Translations under genes and position numbers: made by a program | Shown here: positions 1 through 8,711 of the stretch, piece after piece | Numbering within the stretch: the first letter of the stretch is position 1 | Layout of the letters: each line of letters begins with the position of its first letter | Assembly (NCBI RefSeq): GCF_024213195.1 | Contig: NZ_JANAVF010000019.1 | Span: 85,510 to 149,509, forward strand | From: Streptomyces sp. TBY4 | Lineage (GTDB): Bacteria > Actinomycetota > Actinomycetes > Streptomycetales > Streptomycetaceae | Direction of reading: 5' to 3' | DNA length: 64,000 nt | Notes under the pieces: model-generated | What the model was told of the DNA's origin: nothing | The model's input: only the letters and a program-made list of their open reading frames with translations | Database searches by the model: none

Positions 1-1
1 C

Positions 2-520
2 GGGCGGGACGAGGCGAAGCTCGTGCGCGAAGGGCTCCCGTACCTCCAGCAGGTGTGGGGCGACGCGAACTGGCAGCTCTTCAAGGTCATGGACCCGACG
101 AACCTGGTCGCCGGCCCCGCCACGGTGGTCCGGGCCAGCGCCGATCAGCTGGTCATCGACGTGAAACAGGCAGGACGGGTCAAGGTGCGCATCCCGCACT
201 CCCCGTGGCTGGGCCTGGTGGACGGCGCGGGCAAGCCGGTCGAGCCGCCGCAGGAGACGGAGGCCTCGAAGGCCGCCGGGAAGGTGACCCTGCCGAAGGG
301 CGAGGTCGCCCCGCCGAAGGTCTACGCGAACACGGCGGGATGCCTGTTCAAGGCGCCTTCGGACGGTACCGGGGACGAGTGGACGGAGCTGCTGGCCCCG
401 GCGCCGGGGGAGTACCGGATCGCGGCGAAGTACCAGATCCCGCGGGGTACGCCCTGTCCCGAGGAACTGCTCTACGAGGTGCTGGGGCCGCCGGAGCGCC
501 CGGACCCGGCGGGTCCTTGA
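2..520 (+). CDS. C-terminal part of a probable membrane protein (5' end outside window)
   Basis: The reading frame is open from the first bases of the window and stops at 520, so only about 172 C-terminal residues are present and the start lies upstream. The visible part is hydrophilic and rich in Pro, Glu and Lys, with a beta-strand pattern and two cysteines (in AGCLF and TPCPEE) that could form a disulphide in an extracytoplasmic domain. Streptomyces integral membrane proteins and glycosyltransferases often end in such a domain, but no membrane segment is inside the window, so this is inference. The function is unknown. Confidence 0.6.
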   Translation, partial: GRDEAKLVREGLPYLQQVWGDANWQLFKVMDPTNLVAGPATVVRASADQLVIDVKQAGRVKVRIPHSPWLGLVDGAGKPVEPPQETEASKAAGKVTLPKGEVAPPKVYANTAGCLFKAPSDGTGDEWTELLAPAPGEYRIAAKYQIPRGTPCPEELLYEVLGPPERPDPAGP

Positions 521-647
521 TCGACCATCTTTTACCTCCGCTCCGGGCATTCTTTACGTCCGGTCCGGGTGCGTACGGCCCTTTATGTGCATACGATCCC
601 AGTAGTCCGATTGGGTGCCCCGAGTCTTTTTAGGGAGTGACGACGGG

Positions 648-857
648 ATGAGCAAAGAGCAGAAGCAGGACTTCCAGGCGGCTGTCGCGAAGGCCGCGGA
701 AGCGACCCACCTGCCCCGCGCCGTGCAGCACGCGCACGGCTTCTCCGGTCCGGTCCGGAGCAAGGTCAAGGGCGGAGCGCACACGAAGGCGGAACTCAAG
801 CGGGCCGGGACCCCGCAGGGCGACCGCATCGGGGAGCGCAGCAGAGGCCTCAGCTGA
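648..857 (+). CDS. small conserved-type hypothetical protein, 69 aa
   Basis: The start ATG at 648 follows AGGGAG about 10 bases upstream. The 69-residue product is basic and hydrophilic (MSKEQKQDFQAAVAKAAE at the N-terminus) with no signal peptide, membrane segment or catalytic motif. A longer start at 615 is possible but has no ribosome binding site. Downstream lie short direct repeats and a strong terminator, so it is probably a single-gene unit. I do not recognise a function. Confidence 0.6.
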   Translation: MSKEQKQDFQAAVAKAAEATHLPRAVQHAHGFSGPVRSKVKGGAHTKAELKRAGTPQGDRIGERSRGLS

Positions 858-883
858 GGCGGGGTCGGTCGTGATGTCGTAAC

Positions 884-924
884 GCCGTGATGTCGTGATG
901 CAGTGACGCCGTGATGTCGTGATG
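884..924. repeat. two exact 17-bp direct repeats, 24-bp period
   Basis: GCCGTGATGTCGTGATG occurs at 884-900 and again at 908-924, with a degraded third copy just upstream (about 867-881). It lies between the small protein gene and the terminator. It is probably simple-sequence expansion; no function is claimed. Confidence 0.7.
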
Positions 925-956
925 AAGCCCTTCCGGCTGAGGCCGGAAGGGCTTTT
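925..956. terminator. intrinsic terminator
   Basis: A 13-bp perfect stem (AAGCCCTTCCGGC and its complement) with a TGAG loop is followed by TTTT on the plus strand. It terminates the 648-857 transcript and could act in both directions against the converging regulator gene at 1066-2070. Confidence 0.85.
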
Positions 957-1065
957 CGCTACCCGGCCGCCCCACCACCCGAGACAGTTCCTTGACCCGC
1001 GGGCGGGGCGGAAGTCTATGGTCGGCGACCGGCAGTGGCGAGGACGAGGAAGGCGATGCCCTGTG

Positions 1066-2070
1066 TCAGTGGGAGGAGTGCGACAGGTATCCGTACTGGA
1101 CCGCGCGCATTCCTGCCTGGAAGCGGCTGCGGACACCCAGGTGCGTCAGCAGTCCGGTGATCACGCGGCCCACGGTGCGCGTGGAGACGCCCAGGCTGTG
1201 GGCGATGGCTTCGTCCGTCCGCCCCTCGGCCATGAGCTGGAGCACCGCGGCCTGCTGCCGCGTGAGGAGCTCCGGCTCGCAGGGCGCCGCCGTCGGCCCG
1301 AGCGGGGTCGCGGCCTCCCAGATGTGCTCGAAGAGCGTGACGAGCAGGGAGATGAGGCCCGGACTGGTGACCAGCGCGGCCGCGGCCGCGGTGTTGGTCG
1401 CGTCGACGGCCACCAGGGCGCTGCGCCGGTCCACGATGGTGAGCCGGTTGGGCAGGACCGGGCTGGTGCGGATGCGGCCCCCGATGCTCTCCAGCCAGGT
1501 CGCGTACTCCCGGGCCTGGTTGTCGTGGCGGATGCTGTCGAGGTAGATGGTCCGCATCACGATGCCCTGCTCGACATTGCGAAGGTTCAGCGGCCGGGCC
1601 GCCTCGATGCTCGCCTGCGACATCTGCGAGTCGGGCGCGAAGGACAGCACCTCGGAGCGGGTCCCCGCGGACAGCAGCTCGATCTGGTCCCGGATGGCGT
1701 CGATGCCCTCGAGGTAGCGGACGCCGGACTTCGAGGTCTCCTGCGAGGAGGAGTCGGCGATCTCGGCCATCAGGCCGACGACGGCGGCGCGCGTGGCCTC
1801 CATGCGCTGCTGCTGGGCGGCGAGTTCGGCCTGCTGGCGGGCCTGGAGCAGCTGGAGGGCCAGCTGCGGATCGATGGCGCGGCCCTGTCCGGGGTCGCCC
1901 CCGCCGCCGCGCAGCAGCGCCATCTCGCTGAGCGCGGCCAGTGAGCGGCGTACGTCGTCCGGGGGCAGCCCGAGACGCTCGGCCAGCTCCAGGACACCGT
2001 CCTGGGGATTGGCGAGTTTGCTCCGGTAGACCGTCGCGGTTACGTCATCGAGTTCTAGTCGACCGAACAT
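1066..2070 (-). CDS. LuxR-type HTH transcriptional regulator with TrmB-like N-terminal region
   Basis: The 334-residue protein starts with a winged-helix-like segment (residues about 8-55), followed by a Gln/Ala-rich coiled-coil stretch (about 68-105) and a central domain of the type seen in Streptomyces TrmB/LuxR regulators. A C-terminal LuxR-type HTH occupies about residues 268-325 (LLTRQQAAVLQLMAEGRTDE then GVSTRTVGRVITGLL). It has no receiver-type phospho-acceptor domain, so it is not a classical response regulator. It is transcribed alone, away from the small gene at 2315; the 244-bp divergent spacer probably holds both promoters. The target genes are unknown. Confidence 0.8.
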   Translation of the reverse strand: MFGRLELDDVTATVYRSKLANPQDGVLELAERLGLPPDDVRRSLAALSEMALLRGGGGDPGQGRAIDPQLALQLLQARQQAELAAQQQRMEATRAAVVGLMAEIADSSSQETSKSGVRYLEGIDAIRDQIELLSAGTRSEVLSFAPDSQMSQASIEAARPLNLRNVEQGIVMRTIYLDSIRHDNQAREYATWLESIGGRIRTSPVLPNRLTIVDRRSALVAVDATNTAAAAALVTSPGLISLLVTLFEHIWEAATPLGPTAAPCEPELLTRQQAAVLQLMAEGRTDEAIAHSLGVSTRTVGRVITGLLTHLGVRSRFQAGMRAVQYGYLSHSSH

Positions 2071-2314
2071 TGTCGCCCACCCCCTGGAAGACCATGTATG
2101 GCATATCGGTGCAGCTCACATGCCCTGTGTACGAGCGTCAGGCTAGCTTGATCCGCCGCCCGGGCGAAGGCCGGAGGGCGTCGAATCCTACGGAGAAATC
2201 CGGCCGATCTGACGAATGGGACCGTGCGGGTTGGCCGGTTCGCGCCAGGGCTCAGCCCGCTTCCCGCCGGCGGAGCGTTTTTGATGAAGACAGCACAGCT
2301 TGGGAGGTTTTTTC

Positions 2315-2605
2315 ATGTACCTGATCCACCTGCACTTCAGCCCCCCTCCGGAGGGCGGCGACCTGCCGTCCGGGGTGGAGGAGGTCCTCTACGAGGTCCA
2401 GCCGGCGATCGACCTGGCCGTCCGGCACGTGCGCGAGGACGGGGCCCCGGTGCTCGGTCTCTACGTCCGGGCACCCGACCTGCACGCCGCCGAACTCTGG
2501 GCGGCGGTGGCCTGGCGAGCCGTGACACGGCGCATCGCCGGGGCCGCCGGATGGACCCTGCGCAAGGCCGAGGCGCCGCTGCTGATCGTCGACGAATTGG
2601 CCTGA
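2315..2605 (+). CDS. hypothetical protein, 96 aa
   Basis: ATG at 2315 is preceded by GGGAGG. The product is acidic, soluble and compact, with alternating helices and strands (for example VEEVLYEVQPAIDLAVRHV) and no recognised catalytic motif. It is divergently placed to the LuxR-type regulator, so control by that regulator is possible but unproven. I do not recognise its family. Confidence 0.6.
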   Translation: MYLIHLHFSPPPEGGDLPSGVEEVLYEVQPAIDLAVRHVREDGAPVLGLYVRAPDLHAAELWAAVAWRAVTRRIAGAAGWTLRKAEAPLLIVDELA

Positions 2606-2762
2606 CGAACCGGTCTGTTGGATGGCCCTGTCCTGTGTAGGACATGTCGGGTCCAGGACACCCCGGAACCCTGGTTCACCCCCTTCACCTGCGGCAACCT
2701 TGATCACGTCAGCAGGAAACGCCGCAGAAAAGCGCGGCAGGCAAACTCGGGGGAATCCAGTC

Positions 2763-2933
2763 ATGATCAGCCGTCTCAAGGCCGCCACGCTCATCGTCGT
2801 CACCGCCGCCGCGCTCCTCACCGGAGCCGTCACCGGAGTCGCCGCGCAGATCACCGGTTCCGCCGGTGTGACGCAGCAGGCGGACTGGCGCTGGGACTCC
2901 GCCCCGGTCACACTCGACGGAGCGGACAGCTGA
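2763..2933 (+). CDS. small secreted or membrane-anchored peptide, 56 aa
   Basis: ATG at 2763 begins MISRLKAATLIVV, a short basic segment followed by a hydrophobic stretch of about 18 residues ending in VAAQ, which resembles a signal peptide or anchor. The mature part would be about 27 residues, rich in Gln, Trp and Asp. A GGGGGAA sequence lies upstream. Neighbouring genes give no functional clue. The assignment rests on the hydrophobicity pattern only. Confidence 0.5.
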   Translation: MISRLKAATLIVVTAAALLTGAVTGVAAQITGSAGVTQQADWRWDSAPVTLDGADS

Positions 2934-2977
2934 ACACGACCCTCCGGTCCGGCGGGAAGAGGGTCCACGAGGCACCG

Positions 2978-3484
2978 ATGGTGACCTCACCGGCCCGACG
3001 GGGAGCACTTCCCCGCACCACCGGCCGATTCGCCTGGCTGTCGCCGGCGGTCCTCTGGCCGCTCGCCCGACACCTGCTCGCCAGCGGTACGGTCCGCCCT
3101 CAGGGGGGCGGCACTCCCCGAGCGGACGAGGAGGCGGTCTTCGCGGCAGTGCTCTACGTCCTGGTGAGCGGCGAGTCCTGGCGCTCATTGCCGAAGTCTT
3201 TCCCCGTCTCCTGGCAGAACGCCCACCGGCGGTTCGGCCAGTGGTCCGACGAGGACCTGTGGAACCGGATGGCGGCCACCGCCCGGTCCACGCCCCACAT
3301 CTCCGCACAGGTCCGCGACTGGGCCGAACGCGTGGCGGAGGCGGCGAACACCCGCCGCACGGACCGCACCGACCGTACGGACCGTCCGGGCCTCACCGCC
3401 CTCGCGGACCGGACACCCCTGGCGGACCGCACACCCCTCGCGGACCGTGAGGAACCCACGCACCTCGCGGCCAGGGTCGCCTGA
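2978..3484 (+). CDS. orphan DUF4096-type protein (transposase N-terminal helix-turn-helix domain)
   Basis: Residues about 18-100 match the insertion-element helix-turn-helix domain that begins IS5-type transposases (LSPAVLWPLARHLL, then VLYVLVSGESWRSLP, then FGQWSDEDLWNRM). No DDE catalytic domain follows. Instead the protein ends in a repetitive tail made of DRT-type and ADRTPL-type units. There are no flanking inverted repeats, so it is either a domesticated orphan domain or a decayed transposase. The start at ATG 2978 is the best of several; the upstream ribosome binding site is weak. Confidence 0.6.
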   Translation: MVTSPARRGALPRTTGRFAWLSPAVLWPLARHLLASGTVRPQGGGTPRADEEAVFAAVLYVLVSGESWRSLPKSFPVSWQNAHRRFGQWSDEDLWNRMAATARSTPHISAQVRDWAERVAEAANTRRTDRTDRTDRPGLTALADRTPLADRTPLADREEPTHLAARVA

Positions 3485-3665
3485 CCGCTCCGTCTCGGCG
3501 GCGCGTTCGACCCTGCCCTTCGGATCCGGCCCCTTCCGGTCCGGCTCCTTCCGGTCCGATCTTCCGAGCCCGGACCTCACCCCGCCCCACCCTTGACCCG
3601 AACCCCTCCGACCGCGGCATGGCATGCCCATGCCAAGGTCACCCGCCCCGCCCCGCCCAGCCCGT

Positions 3666-3693
3666 GGCACAGGCACAGGCACAGGCACAGGCA
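3666..3693 (+). repeat. hexanucleotide microsatellite (GGCACA)n
   Basis: Four exact GGCACA units plus a partial fifth lie about 50 bp upstream of the phospholipase gene, in the presumed leader. Copy number could vary by slippage; any regulatory role is speculation. Confidence 0.7.
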
Positions 3694-3740
3694 GACACAG
3701 ACTTTCGCACTCCATCCGAACACCCATCGAGAGGTTTACC

Positions 3741-5357
3741 GTGCGCAGATCCGCGCTCCCCATCGTTGCGGCCATGTCCATGGCCCTACTGCTCCCGCAG
3801 AATTTCTCGGCCTCCGCCGCCGAAGAGGCGCCCAGCGCACCTCTCAGCGCGGGCGATGTCACGAACATCGGCCCCGGCCTCTACACGTCCGAGAACGACA
3901 GCTACCGGATCTTCGAGAGCGACCTCTCGGTCGGCCTCATGGGCCGCAAGCACACCATCACCGGACAGGCGGTGGGCGTCTCGCAGGCCCAGGACGCCCC
4001 CCAGACCCGCTCCGACCTCGGAGTCTTCGGTCCCAGCTGGCAGGCCGAGTTCGTCGGTGGCCAGCTGAACCGCAAGCTGGCCCAGGAGTCGGGTGCGATC
4101 GTCACCACCGACCTCGACAACAGCGAGTCCGTCCGCTACGAGATGACCGACTCCCTGGAGGCTCCGGGCGGCGGCAGCGTCAACACCTACACCTCGTCCG
4201 ACGGTTCGACCATCGTCGAGAACGTGACGTGGGACGACCTCGCCGGTGAGATGAAGTCGAGCATCACCGAGACGCTGAACTTCGGCATGGGCGCCGCGTC
4301 CGAGGGCGACAGCGGCCCCGTCGACGCGAACGGCGCCCCCATCCCGGAGGCCGACCTCCACCCCACGTACACCTGGAAGCAGGTGTCCGGCACCGGTGAC
4401 ACCTGGCGCGTCACGAGCGTCGGCACCAAGGCGCTCAATTCCACCCAGGTCTCCTACGACGCCCAGGGCCGCGTGGCCACCGTCAACGAGCCCGCCGCCG
4501 GCGAGCACCCGGCGCGGTCCCTCGCCCTGAACTACGCCACCGCGACCACCGCGGCGGGCACGACCCTCGGTGACGTGGCCGGCCAGGTCAAGGACATCAC
4601 GGTCACCACCGGCCAGACCGTCGAGACGCTGGCCCGCTACACCTACGAGGCCTCCGGTCTGCTCCGCGAGGTCACCAACCCGGCCGCGGGCACCGAGCTC
4701 AGCTCCTACACCTACGACGGCGCCGACCGCCTCTCGACCCTGACGAGCGGCGACGGCGGCGACTGGCAGCTGACCTTCACGGGCGACGCCGCCGCCCCGC
4801 AGGCCCAGGAGACCAGCGGTGGCATCCCCGACGCCGGCTCCATCGTGGCCGGCGTCCAGGAGAACCCCGACGGTGTGGCCCCGCCCGCCGAGAACTTCGT
4901 AGTCGGCGAGCCCAGCGGCGCGCTGGCCTACCCGGCCGCCTGCTCCTCCCCGCAGGCGTGGATCCGCTGGTGGGGCAACTGCTCGACCGTGGTCGCCCAC
5001 TACGGCTGGAAGTGGCCGTCCTGGAAGCAGACGCCCACCGGCTACTGGGTCCGCGGCATCTACGAGGACCACTGCACCACCTCGATCGACCGCCCGTACG
5101 GCTTCGACTTCCGCGCCGCGTGTGACGCGCACGACTACGCCTACGGCACCATCGGCAACAGGTACAAGGGTTACGGCTGGTACCTGGACACCAACCAGGG
5201 TTACAACGCCGACGCCGCGTTCTACAACCTGCTGCGCTACAACACCTGCCCGGCCTACGCCTGGTGGTCGCAGAGCAAGTGCAAGGCCCTGGCCGCCACC
5301 TACTACGGCTTCGTCTACAAGTACGGTCACCCGCGGAACGGTGCCAACGCCACCTGA
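3741..5357 (+). CDS. secreted phospholipase A2 with RHS/YD-like N-terminal region
   Basis: The start is GTG 3741 with GAGAGG upstream. Residues 1-27 form a signal peptide (hydrophobic core, then ASAAEE). Residues about 40-380 carry YD/RHS-like strands (YDAQGRVATV, YTYEASGLLREV, YTYDGADRLSTL). The C-terminal 130 residues are a prokaryotic phospholipase A2 domain with the catalytic ACDAHDYAYG motif (His-Asp pair) and several cysteines for disulphides. Known Streptomyces PLA2 enzymes are about 120-150 residues, so this 538-residue protein is a fusion. It is likely exported and may hydrolyse phospholipids outside the cell. The Ca2+-binding loop before the motif was not resolved. Confidence 0.85.
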   Translation: MRRSALPIVAAMSMALLLPQNFSASAAEEAPSAPLSAGDVTNIGPGLYTSENDSYRIFESDLSVGLMGRKHTITGQAVGVSQAQDAPQTRSDLGVFGPSWQAEFVGGQLNRKLAQESGAIVTTDLDNSESVRYEMTDSLEAPGGGSVNTYTSSDGSTIVENVTWDDLAGEMKSSITETLNFGMGAASEGDSGPVDANGAPIPEADLHPTYTWKQVSGTGDTWRVTSVGTKALNSTQVSYDAQGRVATVNEPAAGEHPARSLALNYATATTAAGTTLGDVAGQVKDITVTTGQTVETLARYTYEASGLLREVTNPAAGTELSSYTYDGADRLSTLTSGDGGDWQLTFTGDAAAPQAQETSGGIPDAGSIVAGVQENPDGVAPPAENFVVGEPSGALAYPAACSSPQAWIRWWGNCSTVVAHYGWKWPSWKQTPTGYWVRGIYEDHCTTSIDRPYGFDFRAACDAHDYAYGTIGNRYKGYGWYLDTNQGYNADAAFYNLLRYNTCPAYAWWSQSKCKALAATYYGFVYKYGHPRNGANAT

Positions 5358-5379
5358 TCGGCCCGCCGATCCATCTGAC

Positions 5380-5485
5380 GGAACCGTCCGACTGCACCGT
5401 CCGACTGAACCCGTCCGACCGCACCACCTGATGGAACCGTCCGACTGCACCGTCCGACTGAACCCGTCCGACCGCACCACCTGAT
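5380..5485 (+). repeat. 53-bp tandem repeat, two exact copies plus a partial third
   Basis: A 53-bp unit beginning GGAACCGTCCGACTG is present at 5380-5432 and 5433-5485, and a diverged part follows to about 5520. Each unit itself contains CCGTCCGAC sub-repeats. It lies just 3' of the phospholipase gene, before its terminator. No coding function is apparent. Confidence 0.85.
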
Positions 5486-5530
5486 GGAACCGCCCGACTG
5501 AACCGTCCGGCGGAACCGTTCGAAGGACTA

Positions 5531-5575
5531 CGCAGGGGCCGGGCGCCCGACCCGTCCGGCGCCCCGGCCCCTGCG
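5531..5575. terminator. GC-rich terminator downstream of the phospholipase gene
   Basis: CGCAGGGGCCGGG at 5531-5543 pairs with CCCCGGCCCCTGCG ending at 5575, giving a long stem without a clear T-tract, as is common in Streptomyces. The remaining spacer to 5840 is C-rich with short repeats of GGCCCCAGG and GGAAGCCCC types and no gene. Confidence 0.65.
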
Positions 5576-5840
5576 TCCCCCGAAGCCCCTGGCCCCAGGC
5601 CCCGGAAGCCCCGGAACTCCTGGCCCCAGGTCCCCGGAGCCCGCCGGAGTCACCGGAGCGCGCGTTTCCCCCTGAGCCCTCGCCTTCCAGGCCCCCGCTC
5701 ATGCGCCCGCTCCCACCACGGCTCCCGCTCCCGCTCCACCCCATGAACTTCCGCTCCACCCCGCGCCCTTGGCCTCCGCCCCGGCCGCGCCCCGTAGTCC
5801 CGTCCCCCGCCCCGTTCCCACCCCTCCCATGGAGTCACGC

Positions 5841-8615
5841 GTGAAGAGATCCATGCGGGTCGTGCTCGCCGCCTCGGCAGTAGCCGCCGTTCTCACCGCC
5901 GTACCGGTCGGCTTCAACCCCGTGTCGGGCACCGCCCCGGCGTTCGCCGCGGACAACGGAGCCATCGACCCGCCGCTGTTCGACGAGACCCAGGACGGCG
6001 GCACCGTCCGCGTCAACGTGGTCCTCGACGGCCGGTCGGAACTCTCCTCGGCCTCCGAAGCGGGCGAGGTCCTCGTCTCCTACGAGACCCTGCCGATGGT
6101 CACCCTCCGGGTGAACCGCTCCGGCCTGGACTCGCTGAGCGCGATGGCGGGCGTCGTCAGCGTCACCGAGGACATCCCCGTCGAGGCGACGCTGAACGAG
6201 TCCACCGCCAAGATCGGCAGCGACGCGGCCGTCGCCGCCGGAAAGAACGGCGCGGGCAGCACGATCGCGATCCTCGACACCGGTGTCGCCACCAACCACC
6301 CCTTCCTCGCCGGCCGGGTCAAGGCCGAGGCGTGCTTCTCCGTCACCGACCCCGCCTACGGCGCCACCAGCCTGTGCCCCGACGGCACCACCGAGCAGCA
6401 CGGCACCGGCAGCGCCGACGCCGACAGCGGCCCCTGCACCACCGTCGGCGCCGGCTGCTCCCACGGCACCCACGTCGCCGGCATCGCCGCGGGCAACGGA
6501 GCCGGCGTGGCCGGAGCCCCCGCACGAGGTGTCGCGCCCGGCGCGGACATCATCGCCATGCAGGTCTTCTCCAAGTTCACCTCCGACTCCTACTGCGGCC
6601 CGGGCGCCAGCCCCTGCGTCCTGAGCTTCACCAGCTCGCAGATCAAGGCCCTGGAGAAGGTCTCGGCCCTCAAGAGCGCCGGCACCAACGTCATCGCGGC
6701 CAACCTCTCCCTGGGCGGCGGTCGTTGGACGGCCGCCTGCAACACGGATGCCCGTAAGCCGATCATCGACACCCTCTTCGCCCAGGGCGTCGCCACCGTC
6801 GTCGCGGCCGGCAACAACGGCTACACGAACGCCGTCAACTCCCCCGGCTGCGTGCCCTCGGCACTGACCGTCGGCTCGACGACGGACGACGACCAGCTCT
6901 CCAGCTTCAGCAACCGCGGCCCGCTCCTGGACATCCTCGCCCCCGGCACCGCCATCACCTCCTCCGTCCCCGGCGGCACCTTCGCCTCCAAGAACGGCAC
7001 CTCGATGGCCGCGCCGCACGTGGCCGGCGCCCTCGCGATCCTGCGCCAGGCCCACCCCGGCAAGACCCTCGCCGAGCTGGAGACCCTCCTGAAGGAGGGC
7101 GGCACGCCCATCACGTACTCCGGCGCGGTCACCCCCCGCCTCAAGGTCGAGGTCCCGGCGGCACCCCTGCGCCCCCGCTTCACCGACTTCAACTGCGACA
7201 CCATCGAGGACACCGTCATCGGTGACCCGAAGGCGACCGTCGGCGGCGACGCCGGCGCCGGTGTGGTCCGCGTGGTCTACGGCGGCGGCAAGGGCACGGC
7301 CGAGTTCCACCAGGACCTCGCCACCGTCCCGGACGACGCCGAGGCCGGTGACTCCTTCGGCGAGAACCTCGCCACCTTCGACCAGGACGAGGACGGCTGC
7401 TCCGACCTCGTCGTGGGCATCCCGAGCGAGGACAACGGCACGGACGCCGACGCCGGCTCCGTCAACGTCCTCTACGGTGCCGCCGGCGGCCTGACCACCG
7501 GCAAGACCGCCCTCAACCTGCTCCAGGGCACCGGCGAAGGCGCCGTCAAGGCCGCCGCGTCCGTGGCCGAGGACCGCTTCGGCCACGCCGTCGCCGCCGG
7601 CTACACCGGCCAGGGCCAGCCGTACCTGCTGATCGGCGCGCCCGGCAAGGACGTCGGCGCCGTCAAGGACGCCGGCTCCGTCTACTACCTGCGCGGGACC
7701 ACCAACGTGGTGACCGACCAGAACAAGCCCGCCATGGACGGCGACAACGAGACCGGCGACCGCTTCGGCTCGACCATCACCGCCTCCGCGAACCACATCG
7801 TCATCGGCACCCCGAACGAGGCCATCGGCACCGCGGCCGACGCGGGCAACATCCAGCTGCTCACCCACGAGCTGAACGCCGGCGGCCTGCCGACCCCCCT
7901 CGTGGGCCTCAACCAGAACGACCCGCTCGTCGCCAGCCTGGCCGAGGCCGGGGACCTGTTCGGCGGCTCCCTCTCCGCCATCGCCTACACCCCGTCCGGC
8001 GGGACCTCCGCGACCGACACCCTCCTCGCGGTGGGCGTGCCCGGCGAGGGCCTGACGGTCGCCTCGGCCCCCGTCGACCACGCCGGCCAGGCCTACACCT
8101 TCCGCATCACCGGTGCGGGCGCCGTCACCAAGGTCGCCTCCATCACCGCCGAGGTCGCCGGAGTGACCGGCACGGCCGCCGCCGGTGACCAGCTCGGCCA
8201 CAGCGTGGCCCTGGTCAACCTCGCCCCCGAGACCCCCGCCACCCCGGCGACCCTCGTCCTCGCGGTCGGCATCCCCGGCAAGGACATCGGCGGCGCGGCC
8301 GACGCGGGCGCGGTGCAGACCTTCGACCCGCTCGGTGCCCCCGGTGACACCGACCAGTGGATCCAGGCGGGCGACGCCTCCGGCCTGGGCGGCACCCCGA
8401 CGGCCGGCCACGCCATCGGCTCCCACCTGGGCGCCACCACCTCGGCCCTGCGCATCGGCGTCCCGAACGCCACCCCGTCCGGCGCCGTCCACGCCCTCCC
8501 GTGGGGCAACACGACGGCCGGCCGCACCGGAGCCGCCGCCGCCGTCACCACCCACCAGCCCGGCCAGAACGGCCTCCCGGCCACCGGCACCGCCTTCGGC
8601 TGGTCCACCGCCTGA
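5841..8615 (+). CDS. secreted S8 subtilisin-like serine protease with C-terminal FG-GAP repeats
   Basis: The start chosen is GTG 5841, because GGAG lies 5-9 bases before it. ATG 5829 is an alternative in the same frame. Residues 1-36 form a signal peptide ending PAFAAD. The catalytic triad is clear: Asp in AILDTGVATNHP, His in SHGTHVAGIAAG, Ser in GTSMAAPHVAGA, with the oxyanion Asn in AAGNNGY. The last 480 residues are FG-GAP/integrin-like repeats (GDRFG, DSFGENLATF, LGHSVALV) expected to form a beta-propeller that may bind substrate or surface. At 924 aa it is much longer than simple subtilases. It is likely an extracellular protease. Confidence 0.9.
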   Translation: MKRSMRVVLAASAVAAVLTAVPVGFNPVSGTAPAFAADNGAIDPPLFDETQDGGTVRVNVVLDGRSELSSASEAGEVLVSYETLPMVTLRVNRSGLDSLSAMAGVVSVTEDIPVEATLNESTAKIGSDAAVAAGKNGAGSTIAILDTGVATNHPFLAGRVKAEACFSVTDPAYGATSLCPDGTTEQHGTGSADADSGPCTTVGAGCSHGTHVAGIAAGNGAGVAGAPARGVAPGADIIAMQVFSKFTSDSYCGPGASPCVLSFTSSQIKALEKVSALKSAGTNVIAANLSLGGGRWTAACNTDARKPIIDTLFAQGVATVVAAGNNGYTNAVNSPGCVPSALTVGSTTDDDQLSSFSNRGPLLDILAPGTAITSSVPGGTFASKNGTSMAAPHVAGALAILRQAHPGKTLAELETLLKEGGTPITYSGAVTPRLKVEVPAAPLRPRFTDFNCDTIEDTVIGDPKATVGGDAGAGVVRVVYGGGKGTAEFHQDLATVPDDAEAGDSFGENLATFDQDEDGCSDLVVGIPSEDNGTDADAGSVNVLYGAAGGLTTGKTALNLLQGTGEGAVKAAASVAEDRFGHAVAAGYTGQGQPYLLIGAPGKDVGAVKDAGSVYYLRGTTNVVTDQNKPAMDGDNETGDRFGSTITASANHIVIGTPNEAIGTAADAGNIQLLTHELNAGGLPTPLVGLNQNDPLVASLAEAGDLFGGSLSAIAYTPSGGTSATDTLLAVGVPGEGLTVASAPVDHAGQAYTFRITGAGAVTKVASITAEVAGVTGTAAAGDQLGHSVALVNLAPETPATPATLVLAVGIPGKDIGGAADAGAVQTFDPLGAPGDTDQWIQAGDASGLGGTPTAGHAIGSHLGATTSALRIGVPNATPSGAVHALPWGNTTAGRTGAAAAVTTHQPGQNGLPATGTAFGWSTA

Positions 8616-8711
8616 CAACCGGGCCGCCCGGGCAACCCCCTCCCGGGCGGCCCACCCACCCACCTCGCCCCTACACCCCCACCCCTCACCCCACTGCCCG
8701 GGAGGCTCCCT

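Noticed and set aside
884..924. CRISPR-like array from short repeats
   Set aside because: Only two exact 17-bp copies with 7-bp spacers that are not unique-sequence spacers; no cas genes. The Cas4-like nuclease at 24313-25464 is a phage recombination type and no array is in the window.
2978..3484. Active IS5-type insertion sequence
   Set aside because: Only the N-terminal helix-turn-helix domain is present; no DDE domain, inverted repeats or target duplication found.
3786..5759. 657-aa minus-strand frame opposite the phospholipase gene
   Set aside because: Shadow frame: Gly/Val/Arg-rich, repeats of the 53-bp unit on the wrong strand, no motifs.
5835..8663. 942-aa frame on the minus strand opposite the subtilase gene
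   Set aside because: It is a GC-skew shadow of a real high-GC gene; composition is Gly/Ala/Val/Arg-rich without motifs.
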